From the NCBI RefSeq assembly GCF_003012775.1, contig NZ_PXYG01000001.1:186001-250000 (forward strand): 64,000 nucleotides of DNA. The letters are read 5' to 3'. The notes beneath the pieces were generated by a model. That model was not told the origin of the DNA. It saw only the letters and a list, made by a program, of their open reading frames with translations, and made no database searches. The stretch is from Zobellella endophytica (GTDB taxonomy: Bacteria > Pseudomonadota > Gammaproteobacteria > Enterobacterales > Aeromonadaceae). Made by a program: the position numbers and the translations under genes. Positions 52,929 through 62,121 of this stretch are shown here, piece by piece (the first letter of the stretch is position 1; each line of letters starts with the position of its first letter).

Positions 52929-54839
52929 TCAGGCGCCGATGATGCCGCCGTCTTCCCGGGTGACTACCATCACGCTGGAGCGGGGGGTGCTGTCGCCGCC
53001 CAGGGGGAAGTGGGAGCCGGCCAGCTCTTCGCCCGGGTGCTGGATGCCCACGAACAGGGTCTTCTGATCCGGGGTAAAGGCCAGGCCGGTCACTTCACAG
53101 GCGACGGGGCCGGTGAGGAAGCGGCGGATCTCGCCGCTATCCGGGTCGGCGCACAGCATCTGGTTGTTGCCCTGGCCGGCGAAGTCGCCTTCGTTGGAGT
53201 AGTTGCCGTCGGTCTGGATCCACAGCCGGCCGCCCTGGTCGAAACCGATGCCGTCCGGGCTGTTGAACATGTTGTCGGCGCTGACGTTGGCGGAGCCGGC
53301 GTAGAGATCGCCGTTATGCACCTCGGGGTTGCCGGCCAGCACGAACAGATCCCAGTCGAACTCGGCGGCGGTGTGGCGACCCCCCGCCGGGCGCCAGCGC
53401 ACGATTTGGCCGTAGTGGTTTTCGGCGCGGGGGTTGGGGCCGCCCACCGGCTGCTTGTCGTTGGTGCCGCGGTTCTTGTTGTTGGTCAGGGTGCAGTACA
53501 CCACCGGCTCGGTGGGATGGGCCGCCACCCACTCGGGCCTGTCCATGGTGGTAGCGCCCACCCGGGTTGCGGCGAGGCGGGCGTGGATCAGCACCTCGGC
53601 CTGGCTGTTGAAGCCGTTTTCCGGGGTCAGGCCGTTCTTGCCGAAGGAGAGCTCCAGCCACTCGCCCTTGCCTTTCAGCTCGCTGTCGGGGCCGTTGTGA
53701 AATTTGGCCACGTAGAGGGTGCCGTTGTCCAGCAGGTTGCGGTTGGCGGCCTGGTCGTCGGGGTTGTATTTTCCTTCGCTGACGAAGCGGTACAGGTGCT
53801 CGCCGCGCTCGTCGTCACCCAGGTAGACCACCACGTGGCCGTCCTGGTCGACCACCAGCTCGGCATTCTCGTGCTTGAAACGGCCGAGGGCGGTGCGCTT
53901 GATGGGGGTGGACTGGGGATCCTTGGGATCGATTTCCACCACCCAGCCGAAGCGGTTGGGTTCGTTGGGGTTTTTGGCCAGATCGAAGCGCTCGTCGAAC
54001 CGGTGCCACTGGTAGCCGGCGTCTTCGGCGGCCACGCCGTAGCGGGCCAGGGCCGGGGTGATGTCGGCCTCGCCGTCGGTGCCGAAGTAGCCGTTGAAGT
54101 TTTCCTCACAGGTGAGGTAGGTGCCCCAGGGGGTCATGCCGTTGGCGCAGTTGTTGAAGGTGCCGAGTGCCAGTTCGCCCTTGGCATCGGCGCCGGTCTG
54201 CAGCAGGGCGTGGCCTTTGGCCGGACCGCCGATGGCCATGGGAGTGTTGGCGTCGATGCGGCGGTTATACTTGCCGTCCTTCTCGAAGCGCCAGCCGTCG
54301 GCCTGCTTCTTGATGGTGATGACGGACACCCCGTGGGCGGCCTGGGCGCGCTTGACGTCGTCCTCGCTCATGTCCTTGCCCTGGTGGGAGAACATCAGCT
54401 CGTAGTTAGTGTATTCGTTGTTGATGGCCAGGATGGCGGTGCTGTCGTCGACCGGGAAGAAGCTCATGCCGTCGTTGTTGTCGCCGAACTGACCGGCCTG
54501 ATCCGCCGCGGTGTTGCCGCCGTGGTTGGCGAACTCGGCCACGTTGGAGAACAGAGGGTCACCCCAGGAGATCAGCCGCTCTACCTTGTAGCCTTCCGGC
54601 ACCACTATGGTGTCGGCAGTGCTGGTCGGCACGGCCTTGAAGCCCAGCAGCGGGCTGTTGCCGGTGGCGGCGGCGATGGCGCGGGAAATCGGCGAGGCGG
54701 TGAAGAAGGCGGCGGCACCCAGGGCGGCGGCGCCACCGAGGAAGCGGCGGCGGCTCAGGCCACGCTCGACCATCTGGGTAAACGCGGGCACCTGGTCACG
54801 GGGATGGTTCTGTTCATCCTTCAGTTCAAACTGGCTCAT
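52929..54839 (-). CDS. phoX: PhoX-family alkaline phosphatase, Tat-exported
   Basis: A 636-residue periplasmic phosphatase. The N terminus carries a twin-arginine signal (GLSRRRFLGGAAALGAAAFF), as PhoX requires for cofactor loading. Family motifs include GTYLTCEENFNGYFG and NSPDGIGFDQGGRLWIQTDG, which hold the Ca/Fe cluster ligands. ATG 54839 is chosen over a GTG at 54860; AAAGGA is upstream. A four-repeat Pho box lies about 60-95 bases upstream, so the gene should respond to phosphate starvation through PhoB. Confidence 0.94.
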   Translation of the reverse strand: MSQFELKDEQNHPRDQVPAFTQMVERGLSRRRFLGGAAALGAAAFFTASPISRAIAAATGNSPLLGFKAVPTSTADTIVVPEGYKVERLISWGDPLFSNVAEFANHGGNTAADQAGQFGDNNDGMSFFPVDDSTAILAINNEYTNYELMFSHQGKDMSEDDVKRAQAAHGVSVITIKKQADGWRFEKDGKYNRRIDANTPMAIGGPAKGHALLQTGADAKGELALGTFNNCANGMTPWGTYLTCEENFNGYFGTDGEADITPALARYGVAAEDAGYQWHRFDERFDLAKNPNEPNRFGWVVEIDPKDPQSTPIKRTALGRFKHENAELVVDQDGHVVVYLGDDERGEHLYRFVSEGKYNPDDQAANRNLLDNGTLYVAKFHNGPDSELKGKGEWLELSFGKNGLTPENGFNSQAEVLIHARLAATRVGATTMDRPEWVAAHPTEPVVYCTLTNNKNRGTNDKQPVGGPNPRAENHYGQIVRWRPAGGRHTAAEFDWDLFVLAGNPEVHNGDLYAGSANVSADNMFNSPDGIGFDQGGRLWIQTDGNYSNEGDFAGQGNNQMLCADPDSGEIRRFLTGPVACEVTGLAFTPDQKTLFVGIQHPGEELAGSHFPLGGDSTPRSSVMVVTREDGGIIGA

Positions 54840-54895
54840 TTTAATTAATCCTTTGCTCACATGGGGTTACGACCACGCCATGGTAGAAGGCAAAA

Positions 54896-54935
54896 ATGGC
54901 AGTTTGATAACGGCGAGATGACAGGAAGACGACAA
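54896..54935 (-). promoter_or_regulatory. Pho box (PhoB operator), four tandem half-sites
   Basis: Read toward phoX: TTGTCGT-CTTC-CTGTCAT-CTCG-CCGTTAT-CAAA-CTGCCAT. The heptamers repeat every 11 bases, as in PhoB operators (CTGTCAT consensus). TACCAT, a possible -10, starts 10 bases after the last one. Confidence 0.75.
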
Positions 54936-55161
54936 TGAAAGTGGAAACCGCCGAGCAGGACGCCGCCTGGCTATGCCGTGCCGCCGGGCCCGGTCCGGTT
55001 CTCTGTCGACCGGGGGCATGAGGCGACAGTGGCCGTTCTGGGTGCGGGCGGCGGTGCAGCTGCCGTCCTTTCCCCTGGGCACCGTCATGGGCGCGGGGCT
55101 GACTTTCCTGAAGATCAGGTTCCATCCCCACAGCCAGTAACAAAAAGGCCTTTTGTGGGGC

Positions 55162-55178
55162 GCGGGCGGCTCGCCCGC
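55162..55178 (-). repeat. GC palindrome repeat (family 3), copy 3
   Basis: GCGGGCG-GCT-CGCCCGC with the GGGGC flank of copy 2 in reverse orientation. Confidence 0.55.
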
Positions 55179-55217
55179 AAAAGTGTTGCACCGCCGGTTT
55201 CCCGCTGCGCTCCTGTT

Positions 55218-55323
55218 GTAGGGTCGACTTCAGTCGACCAAATCACGGCGCCGTGGGTGGGCGGTCCATTGAAATGGACCCTACGGCAAACCCGGCTCCC
55301 CCGTAGGGGCGACTTCAGTCGAC
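55218..55323. repeat. TAGGGTCGA/GGTCC hairpin repeat (family 2), copy 1
   Basis: GGTCGACT-TC-AGTCGACC (55222-55239) and GGTCCATT-GA-AATGGACC (55263-55280), with outer GTAGGGTC/GACCCTAC arms, then a third CGACT-TC-AGTCG hairpin (about 55310-55322). It fills much of the 54936-55360 gap. A related array lies at 62921. Confidence 0.7.
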
Positions 55324-55360
55324 CAAAAACAGGCCTGGTTTTTACCGGGCCTTCTTACTA

Positions 55361-55810
55361 TCAGTCGTCCCAACGGTGACGATGCTTGTGTTTGCGCTTT
55401 TTCTTCTTCTTGCCGTGATAGTGGTGGTGCACATCGGTGCGGTGGTAGTTGTCACCGGACTTGGCGCCCAGCGCCGAGCCGGCGGCGCCGCCCACCCCGG
55501 CGCCGATCAGCTGGCCGCCGTCGCCGGCCAGGTTCTTGCCCAGGGCCGCGCCGCCCAGGGCTCCCACGGCGCCGCCCAGGGCGGCTTCGTTCTTGTTGCC
55601 CCGGTTGGCGGTGGCGGCCCCGCCGGCGGCGCCACCCAGGGCGGCCCCCACCAGGGCGCCGGTGTCACCGGCCATCTGTTTGCCAAGCAGGGCACCGGCG
55701 GCACCGCCGGCGCCACCACCGATAATGGTGTTGAGCGTCTCGCCGGCCATGGCCGGGCTCAGACCGAACATCAGCGGCAACAGGGCAAGGGTCATGGTTT
55801 TTTTCAACAT
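55361..55810 (-). CDS. Exported glycine-zipper protein with His/Lys-rich tail
   Basis: A 149-residue protein with signal peptide (residues 1-22, ending PAMAG). Residues 25-115 are glycine-zipper repeats (GGGAGGAAGALLGKQMAG; GGAVGALGGAALGKNLAG), typical of outer-membrane or pore-type proteins. The C-terminal 30 residues are very basic and His-rich (HHHYHGKKKKKRKHKHRHRW), which may bind metal or nucleic acid. The tail is the unusual part. Function unknown. Confidence 0.78.
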   Translation of the reverse strand: MLKKTMTLALLPLMFGLSPAMAGETLNTIIGGGAGGAAGALLGKQMAGDTGALVGAALGGAAGGAATANRGNKNEAALGGAVGALGGAALGKNLAGDGGQLIGAGVGGAAGSALGAKSGDNYHRTDVHHHYHGKKKKKRKHKHRHRWDD

Positions 55811-56006
55811 ACAGACTCTCTATCAGACTGTTTAATTTGCGGCCGACTATACAAAGCTTTGTGCGCAAGAACAGGAAAATCGGCAAGGCTCCACTCGGGT
55901 CTTCTTGTGTGGTTGGATATTAACGCATTGTTATAAAAGAATTTTTTGTTTTCACCTTCGGTCTGGCGACCACTTGTGACCGACAGATATTGTCGACAGC
56001 GGCCGC

Positions 56007-57116
56007 TTATCCGTTCTTGTACACCCATACCAGGGTGCGCAGGCCGTTCTGGCCGTAGCGGGCCAGGCGGTCGAAGCGGCTGCGCTCTATCGGCAGGTAC
56101 TGCTTGTCCACCGGGCTTTCGCCGGCGTCGTCGTCGATGTCCGGATCGTGGATGTAGACGAACTCCTTGTCCATGGCACACACCAGCACCCAGTGCGGGG
56201 CCTTGCGCCCGTCCAGGTGATAGGTGCTGATCAGCACCAGCGGCAGCCTTCCCAGGCGCAGGCCCTGCTCCAGCTCGTCGAGGCTGAAACTGCCGTAGCG
56301 GGGGGAGATGCCGAGTTCGGTCATCTGGGCCAGGAACTGCTCGTGCACCCGCTCGAGTATCTGCTTCTTGTCGGCGGTGCGCACGCTGCTGACGAAGAGG
56401 GCGCCCTGCTGGTTCAGCATCAGGGCCACCTCGAAACCGCGCCGCTTGGCGGCCAGGGCCAGGCCGTGGGGGCCGCAGCCGCCGTGGCCCCGGGTCATGA
56501 AGATGGTGGTGGCTTCCCGCCACAGTTGCAGCTCTTCGTCGATTTCCGGCCGGTAGTCCGGATCCAGGGCGCTCACCGCCATCATCAGCGAGGCGGGACC
56601 GCAGGTGAAGTCGGTGGTCTGGCGGTAGTAGGGCACCGCCTTGGTGCCGGTGAGCGGGTGGTAGCTGTGGATCCGCTTCTGGTAGCGCAGGGCGTCCTGG
56701 TGATCTTCGTAGTAGTCGTGGAACACCCCGAACTGGCGGTAACCGAGCCGCTGGTACAGGTTCTGGGCGGCCACGTTGTCGGCGCGCACCTCCAGGCGCA
56801 TAAACACGGCGCCCTTGTCCCGGGCGCCGTCCTCGGCGGCCAGCATCAGCACCTGGCCCAGCCCCAGGCCGCGGGCGTCCGGCGCCACGGCGATGGAATA
56901 GACCCGCGCCAGCCGGGTATTGCGGCGAAACAGCACCAGAATGTAGCCCGGCAGTTGCCCGTCCTGCTCGGCCACCAGCAACAGGTCCTGGGAGTGCTCG
57001 ACAAAACGCTGGAAGCTGCGCCGGCTGATCCTGTCCTGGTCGAAACAGCGGGCTTCCAGCGCCAGCAGCAGGGGCAGATCGGACTTGAGCGCGGGGCGGA
57101 GGACGGGGTCGGCCAT
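56007..57116 (-). CDS. GNAT acetyltransferase fused to a C39-like cysteine peptidase
   Basis: A 369-residue two-domain protein. Residues 1-150 are a RimI-like GNAT domain (VYSIAVAPDARGLGLGQVL; RLEVRADNVAAQNLYQRLGY). Residues 160-369 are a C39-type papain fold with the full triad: Cys172 in FTCGPASLM, His308 in KAPHWVLV and Asp324 in YIHDPD, with Gln167 for the oxyanion hole. C39 enzymes usually cut after double-glycine leaders. It is divergent from a RimK-like ligase gene across 138 bp, a pairing that suggests peptide or protein modification. No ABC transporter domain is attached. Confidence 0.85.
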   Translation of the reverse strand: MADPVLRPALKSDLPLLLALEARCFDQDRISRRSFQRFVEHSQDLLLVAEQDGQLPGYILVLFRRNTRLARVYSIAVAPDARGLGLGQVLMLAAEDGARDKGAVFMRLEVRADNVAAQNLYQRLGYRQFGVFHDYYEDHQDALRYQKRIHSYHPLTGTKAVPYYRQTTDFTCGPASLMMAVSALDPDYRPEIDEELQLWREATTIFMTRGHGGCGPHGLALAAKRRGFEVALMLNQQGALFVSSVRTADKKQILERVHEQFLAQMTELGISPRYGSFSLDELEQGLRLGRLPLVLISTYHLDGRKAPHWVLVCAMDKEFVYIHDPDIDDDAGESPVDKQYLPIERSRFDRLARYGQNGLRTLVWVYKNG

Positions 57117-57254
57117 GGGTCACCGGATGGGCCAGATGAATACCTTCAACATACGTCAAAAATATTCCGCCAGCGAGCAAATTTCCATGATCCCCATGGC
57201 GATTTGGGGTTAGAGTTAGCCACACGAACGCCTGTTGCTATCACGGATTTCCGC

Positions 57255-58721
57255 ATGACCCAACTTATTCTGGTGGTGGATGAACTCAGCGCCTGGGCGC
57301 CCTATTTCCCCAGCGAAAACCTGGTCGATTTTCAGACCTATCTCAAGCAGGCGCCGGCCAGGAACGCGCCCCGCACCCGGGTCATCAACCTGTGCAAGAG
57401 CGGCAAGTACCTGTCCAACGGCTACTACTGCTCGCTGCTGGCGGAAGCCCGGGGTCAGCATGTGATCCCCTCGGTGTCGACGCTCAACAACCTGCGCAAC
57501 AAGGGGCTGTTCGCCTTCGGCTTCGACGGCGTGGCCGAGGCCCTGGACCAGTGGCTGGCGGATGGCGAGCCGGTGAAACAGCTGAAGCTCAAGAGCTATT
57601 TCGGCCACTGCGTGGTGCCCGGGCTCGGCAGCCTGTGCCGGGAGCTGTTCGAGCGGCTGCCGTGCCCGATCATGGAGCTGACCTTCAAGCGGCGCGCCCA
57701 TTGGGAGCTGACCGGCCTGGCCACCCTGGCGCCGCGGGATCTGGCGGGGGAGGAGGAGGATCAGTTTGCCGACGCACTGGAAGCCTATTCCCGCATCATC
57801 TGGCGCAAGCCGAAATCGGTGAAGCGCTACCGCTACGATCTGGCGATGCTGATCAACCCGGACGAAGAGTTGCCGCCCTCGGATCCCGCCGCCATCAAGC
57901 GTTTCATCCGGGCCGGCGAGCGGGCCGGGGTGAACGTGGAAACCATCACCCGCAAGGACTACCAGCGGCTGGCGGAATACGACGCCCTCTTTATCCGCGA
58001 AACCACCGCCATCGACCACCATACCTTCCGCTTCGCCCAGAAGGCGGAGCACGAGGGCCTGGTGGTGATCGACTCTCCCACCTCCATACTGCGCTGCGCC
58101 AACAAGATTTTCCTGGCGGAGAGCTTCGCCAAGCACGGGGTGCCGGCGCCGAAGACGCTGATGGTCAACCCCAAACAGAAGGACGCCGCCGACTGGCTGG
58201 CGCGGGAGCTGGGTTACCCGCTGGTGTTGAAAATCCCCGACGGCGCCTTTTCCCGCGGGGTGTACAAGGTGGCCGACAAGGCGGCCTTGGTGGAGACCCT
58301 GGCCAAGTTGCGCAACGCCTCGGCCCTGGTGCTGGCCCAGGAATACTTTTTTACCGAGTTCGACTGGCGCATCGGGGTGCTCAACCACCAGCCGATCTTC
58401 GCCTGCAAGTACTTCATGGTGAAGGGCCACTGGCAGATCTACCGCCACAACGGCGGCGGCCAGGAGGCGGACTCCGGCGGCTTCGTCACCCTGCCCACCT
58501 TCGAGGCACCCAAGGCGGTGATCAACGCTGCGCTCAAGGCGGTCAAGCCCATCGGCGACGGTCTGTACGGGGTGGACATCAAGGAAGGCAAGGGCCGGGT
58601 GGCGGTGATCGAAGTCAACGACAACCCCAATATCGATCACGGGGTCGAAGACGTCTTCCTCAAGGACAAGTTGTACGACATGGTGATCGAGGACTTCGTG
58701 CGCCGGCTGGAAGCTGATTAG
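57255..58721 (+). CDS. RimK-family ATP-grasp ligase with N-terminal RLAN-type domain
   Basis: A 488-residue protein. The N-terminal third (RVINLCKSGKYLSNGYYCSL; VIPSVSTLNNLRN) is the RimK-like ATP-grasp N-terminal domain of unknown function. Residues 290-485 form an ATP-grasp fold (LVLKIPDGAFSRGVYKV; RVAVIEVNDNPNIDHG). RimK itself adds glutamate to ribosomal protein S6; this larger type is uncharacterised. ATG 57255 follows TTCCGC with a weak ribosome site. It overlaps the convergent GGDEF-EAL gene by 4 bases. Confidence 0.85.
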   Translation: MTQLILVVDELSAWAPYFPSENLVDFQTYLKQAPARNAPRTRVINLCKSGKYLSNGYYCSLLAEARGQHVIPSVSTLNNLRNKGLFAFGFDGVAEALDQWLADGEPVKQLKLKSYFGHCVVPGLGSLCRELFERLPCPIMELTFKRRAHWELTGLATLAPRDLAGEEEDQFADALEAYSRIIWRKPKSVKRYRYDLAMLINPDEELPPSDPAAIKRFIRAGERAGVNVETITRKDYQRLAEYDALFIRETTAIDHHTFRFAQKAEHEGLVVIDSPTSILRCANKIFLAESFAKHGVPAPKTLMVNPKQKDAADWLARELGYPLVLKIPDGAFSRGVYKVADKAALVETLAKLRNASALVLAQEYFFTEFDWRIGVLNHQPIFACKYFMVKGHWQIYRHNGGGQEADSGGFVTLPTFEAPKAVINAALKAVKPIGDGLYGVDIKEGKGRVAVIEVNDNPNIDHGVEDVFLKDKLYDMVIEDFVRRLEAD

Positions 58722-60835
58722 TCCGCGACGAGTCCGGGATCCGGAGGGTTGAACCGGCTTTGCAGATCCGTCCATAGCGCCTGCTCATGCCAGCCGCGGA
58801 TCCAGTCCGGCACCTGCTCCGCCGGCATGGGGGCGGCGATGCCGTAACCCTGGGCAAAATGGCAGCCGAGCCGCAGCAGTTCGGCCCCGAGCTCGGGGCT
58901 TTCCACCCCTTCCGCCAGCACCGGGTGGTGGAAGGTCCGGGCCAGGTAGAGCACGCAGTTCACCAGGCTCAGATCCTCGTCGTTGGTGAGCATGTCGCCG
59001 ATGAAGCTCTTGTCTATTTTCAGCATGTCGAGCGGCAACTGGCGCAGGGAGGAGAGCGAGGAATAGCCGGTGCCGAAATCGTCCAGGATGATCTGCACGC
59101 CGAGCCGGTGGCATCGCTCCAGTACCCGGGTGACTTGCTCCAGATGGCGGATGGCGGCAATCTCCTGAAACTCGAGCTCCAGGCGGGCCGGCGGCACCCG
59201 CGGATAGCGGCGCAGCGTGGCCGCCAGCTGCTCGACGAAGTCCGGCAACAGCAGTTGATCGGCCCCGACATTGAGGCTGATGGCCAGCTCCAGCCCCTGC
59301 TGCTGCCAGTCATCGATCTGCTGCAGCACCGAATTGAGCTCCCACTGGGCGAGCTTCCACTCCAGCCGGGTGCCGGTCAGCTGATACAGAAAGGCGGCGG
59401 GCACCTGCAGGCCCCGCTCCGGGTGCTGCCAGCGGATCAGCGCTTCCATCCCGATCACCCTACCGTTCAGCAGGTCCACCTTGGGCTGGTAATAAAGCAC
59501 GAACTCCCGGTTGCGCAGGGCCTGATCCAGCGCCTGCAACTGGTGGTGGCGTGACAGCTGCCGGGCGTGCTGGCGCAGATCGTAGAGCTGGTAGCGGTTC
59601 TTGCCCCCCTGCTTGGCCTGGTACATGGCCTGATCCGCGTGCTGCAACAGCAGGTCGGCGCCAACGTTGTCGTGCGGGTAGAGGGTGACTCCGATGCTGG
59701 CCGATACCTGCACCTGCCGGTCGTTGATCGTTACCGGGCCGGCCACGGCGTCCAGCACCCGGGTCAGGATGGGATCGAGATCGCGCTCCTGCTGCAATTC
59801 GGCGAACAGCAGCACGAATTCGTCGCCGCCCAGCCGCGCCAGGGTGTCGTTCTGGCGCAGTATGGCCTTGAGGCGGCGGCTGATTTCAATCAGCAGTTGA
59901 TCGCCGGCGGGGTGGCCGTGTTCATCATTGATCTGCTTGAAACCGTCGAGATCCAGGTAGCACACCGCCAGCGGGCTGCCCTGGCGTTTGGCCCGGGCCA
60001 TGGCATGGATCAGCCGGTCCGCCAGCAGGCGCCGGTTGGGGATGCCGGTCAGGGCGTCGTACTGGGCGATGTGTTCGAGCTCGGCGGTGTCGGCCTTGAG
60101 CTGGCTGATGTCGCTGAATACCGCTACGTAATGGCTGGCCTGGCCCTGCCGGTCGCGCAGGGCGGAAATGGCCAGCAGCTGGGGATACACCTCGCCGTTC
60201 TTACGCCGGTTCCAGATCTCGCCGCGCCAGTGGTCCCGGGTCTTCAGGCTGTGCCACATGGCCTCGTAAAAGCCGGCGTCGTGGCGACCGGAAGACAACA
60301 GGGCGGGGGAGTGCCCCTGCAGCTCCTCCACCGCATAACCGGTGATCTGGCTGACCGCCGGGTTGACCCGGAGAATATGGTTCCGGGCATCGGTGATCAT
60401 GATGCCGTCGTAGCTGCATTCGAACACCCGGGCCGCCAGCTGCAACTGGGTTTCGGCCCTTTTCTGCTCGCTGAGATCGTGGCCGATGCACACCAGCTCG
60501 CCGTTGGGCAGGGCGATATTGGCCCACAGGCTGGGCAGGGGCCGGCCTTGGCGGGTGAGCGGCTGCCATTCGCGAAAGCAGGATCCGGCCTGCTCGTTGA
60601 AGGTGTCCTTCACCGCCTGTCGTTGCTCCGGATCCGGATAGAACAGCGCCAGGGGATCCGGGTGGGCGAGCAGCTCCTCCAGGCACCAGCCGAACAGCCG
60701 CTCGCACTCGTGGTTCCACAAAATGCAGCGGCCCTGCCGGTCGAAACCGTTGACCAGCAGCGGGCTGTCGGCCAGCACGCGTTTGAGGTGGCTGAATGGC
60801 TGGTTGTCGTGCGGGCCGCCGCTGTCTGGCATCAC
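58718..60835 (-). CDS. PAS-PAS-GGDEF-EAL cyclic-di-GMP protein
   Basis: A 705-residue cytoplasmic protein. Two PAS domains (about residues 15-130 and 135-260) precede a GGDEF domain with an intact RLGGDEFV motif and an EAL domain (YYQPKVDLLNGRVIGMEALI; LDDFGTGYSS; LAEGVES). Both catalytic halves keep key residues, so it may make or break c-di-GMP depending on signal. No membrane segment is seen. Confidence 0.92.
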   Translation of the reverse strand: MMPDSGGPHDNQPFSHLKRVLADSPLLVNGFDRQGRCILWNHECERLFGWCLEELLAHPDPLALFYPDPEQRQAVKDTFNEQAGSCFREWQPLTRQGRPLPSLWANIALPNGELVCIGHDLSEQKRAETQLQLAARVFECSYDGIMITDARNHILRVNPAVSQITGYAVEELQGHSPALLSSGRHDAGFYEAMWHSLKTRDHWRGEIWNRRKNGEVYPQLLAISALRDRQGQASHYVAVFSDISQLKADTAELEHIAQYDALTGIPNRRLLADRLIHAMARAKRQGSPLAVCYLDLDGFKQINDEHGHPAGDQLLIEISRRLKAILRQNDTLARLGGDEFVLLFAELQQERDLDPILTRVLDAVAGPVTINDRQVQVSASIGVTLYPHDNVGADLLLQHADQAMYQAKQGGKNRYQLYDLRQHARQLSRHHQLQALDQALRNREFVLYYQPKVDLLNGRVIGMEALIRWQHPERGLQVPAAFLYQLTGTRLEWKLAQWELNSVLQQIDDWQQQGLELAISLNVGADQLLLPDFVEQLAATLRRYPRVPPARLELEFQEIAAIRHLEQVTRVLERCHRLGVQIILDDFGTGYSSLSSLRQLPLDMLKIDKSFIGDMLTNDEDLSLVNCVLYLARTFHHPVLAEGVESPELGAELLRLGCHFAQGYGIAAPMPAEQVPDWIRGWHEQALWTDLQSRFNPPDPGLVAD

Positions 60836-60841
60836 CGTTTC

Positions 60842-61312
60842 CTAGAGAAATTCCTGCTCCCCCCGTCTGAGCGGATCCGGCTTGCTATCGCCGTCGGCAC
60901 AGAAGGTGAGGGAAGCGGAGTTGAGGCAATAGCGCAGGCCGGTGGGGGCCGGTCCGTCGGGGAACACATGGCCCAGGTGGCCGTCGCAGCGGCCGCAGCG
61001 GATCTCGACCCGGCGCATGCCGTGGCTCACATCCACCAGCTCGCGGATATGATCCGGGTGGTAGGGCGCATAGAAGCTGGGCCAGCCGGAGCCGGACTCG
61101 AACTTGCAGGCCGAGGAAAACAGCGGCAGGGTGCACAGCCGGCATACGTAGCAGCCTTCCTGCTTGTTGTCGAGCAGGTTGCCGCAGAAGGGCGGCTCGG
61201 TGCCCTGGTTGAGCAGGATGCGCCGCTCTTCCGGGCTGAGTCGTTCGGCCAACTGTTGCCGCTGGGCGTCCGTCGGCGGGCCGAGATCGTAGGGGCTGGG
61301 TGTTTGCGCCAT
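60842..61312 (-). CDS. msrB: Peptide-methionine (R)-S-oxide reductase
   Basis: A 156-residue MsrB. Zinc cysteines are in CRLC and [10 protein letters not shown]; the catalytic Cys is in [11 protein letters not shown]; the substrate motif [10 protein letters not shown] is present. It repairs the R form of oxidised methionine. The ATG lies 2 bases after the msrA stop, so the two are an operon. Confidence 0.95.
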   Translation of the reverse strand: MAQTPSPYDLGPPTDAQRQQLAERLSPEERRILLNQGTEPPFCGNLLDNKQEGCYVCRLCTLPLFSSACKFESGSGWPSFYAPYHPDHIRELVDVSHGMRRVEIRCGRCDGHLGHVFPDGPAPTGLRYCLNSASLTFCADGDSKPDPLRRGEQEFL

Positions 61313-61314
61313 GA

Positions 61315-61929
61315 TTAGAGATCCTTCTTCAGCCGGTGTTTGAAGTAATGCTGCACCTTGGCGACCTTGGGCTGCGCCACGGCGGCGATGTAGGGCTGGT
61401 CGGGGTGGCTTGCCGCGTAGTTCTGATGATAGCCCTCGGCGGGGTAAAATGCCTCCAGCGGCTCCAGGGTGGTGACGATGGCCGCCCTGAACACCTTTTG
61501 CGCTTCCAGCAGGGCGATATAGTCCGCCGCCAGCCGGCGCTCCGGCTCATCCTGGTAGAACACCGCCGAGCGGTACTGGCGACCCCGGTCGTTGCCCTGG
61601 CGGTTGAGCTGGGTGGGGTCGTGGGCGATGCCGAAGAACACCTTCAGCAGGGTAGAAGGACCTATTTGGATGCTGTCGTATTCGATGCGGATCACTTCCG
61701 CGTGATCGGTGGTGCCGCCGCAGACGCTGTCGTAATCGGCGGTGTCGGCGGTGCCGCCGGCGTAGCCGGCTTCCACTTCCAGCACCCCGTCCAACTGGCG
61801 GTACACCGCCTCGGTACACCAGAAACAGCCACCGGCGAGCACCAGCCGGCGTATGCCGGTGTTGCTGAAGGCGCTGTCGTCGATATCGGGAAAGTCGCCC
61901 GGCAGCAGACTCAATACGGAATCCGTCAT
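61315..61929 (-). CDS. msrA: Peptide-methionine (S)-S-oxide reductase
   Basis: A 204-residue MsrA with the active-site motif [17 protein letters not shown] and [24 protein letters not shown] precedes ATG 61929. First gene of msrA-msrB; it repairs the S form of methionine sulfoxide. Confidence 0.95.
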   Translation of the reverse strand: MTDSVLSLLPGDFPDIDDSAFSNTGIRRLVLAGGCFWCTEAVYRQLDGVLEVEAGYAGGTADTADYDSVCGGTTDHAEVIRIEYDSIQIGPSTLLKVFFGIAHDPTQLNRQGNDRGRQYRSAVFYQDEPERRLAADYIALLEAQKVFRAAIVTTLEPLEAFYPAEGYHQNYAASHPDQPYIAAVAQPKVAKVQHYFKHRLKKDL

Positions 61930-62121
61930 TTTATTATCTCCTCGTGGGTACGGGGCTACGTTACCATAGCTGTCCACCGGGCAGAATGGCCAATGTTAAC
62001 GAAAGGTAGTGATATCGGTAATTGATGAATAACAGGAATAGATGACAGTCTCCTCTTTCGCTGTTGCCCGGCGGGCCATGCTGTTAGTCTGGGCACCTTC
62101 TTGTTGCGGTACGGGATAATA

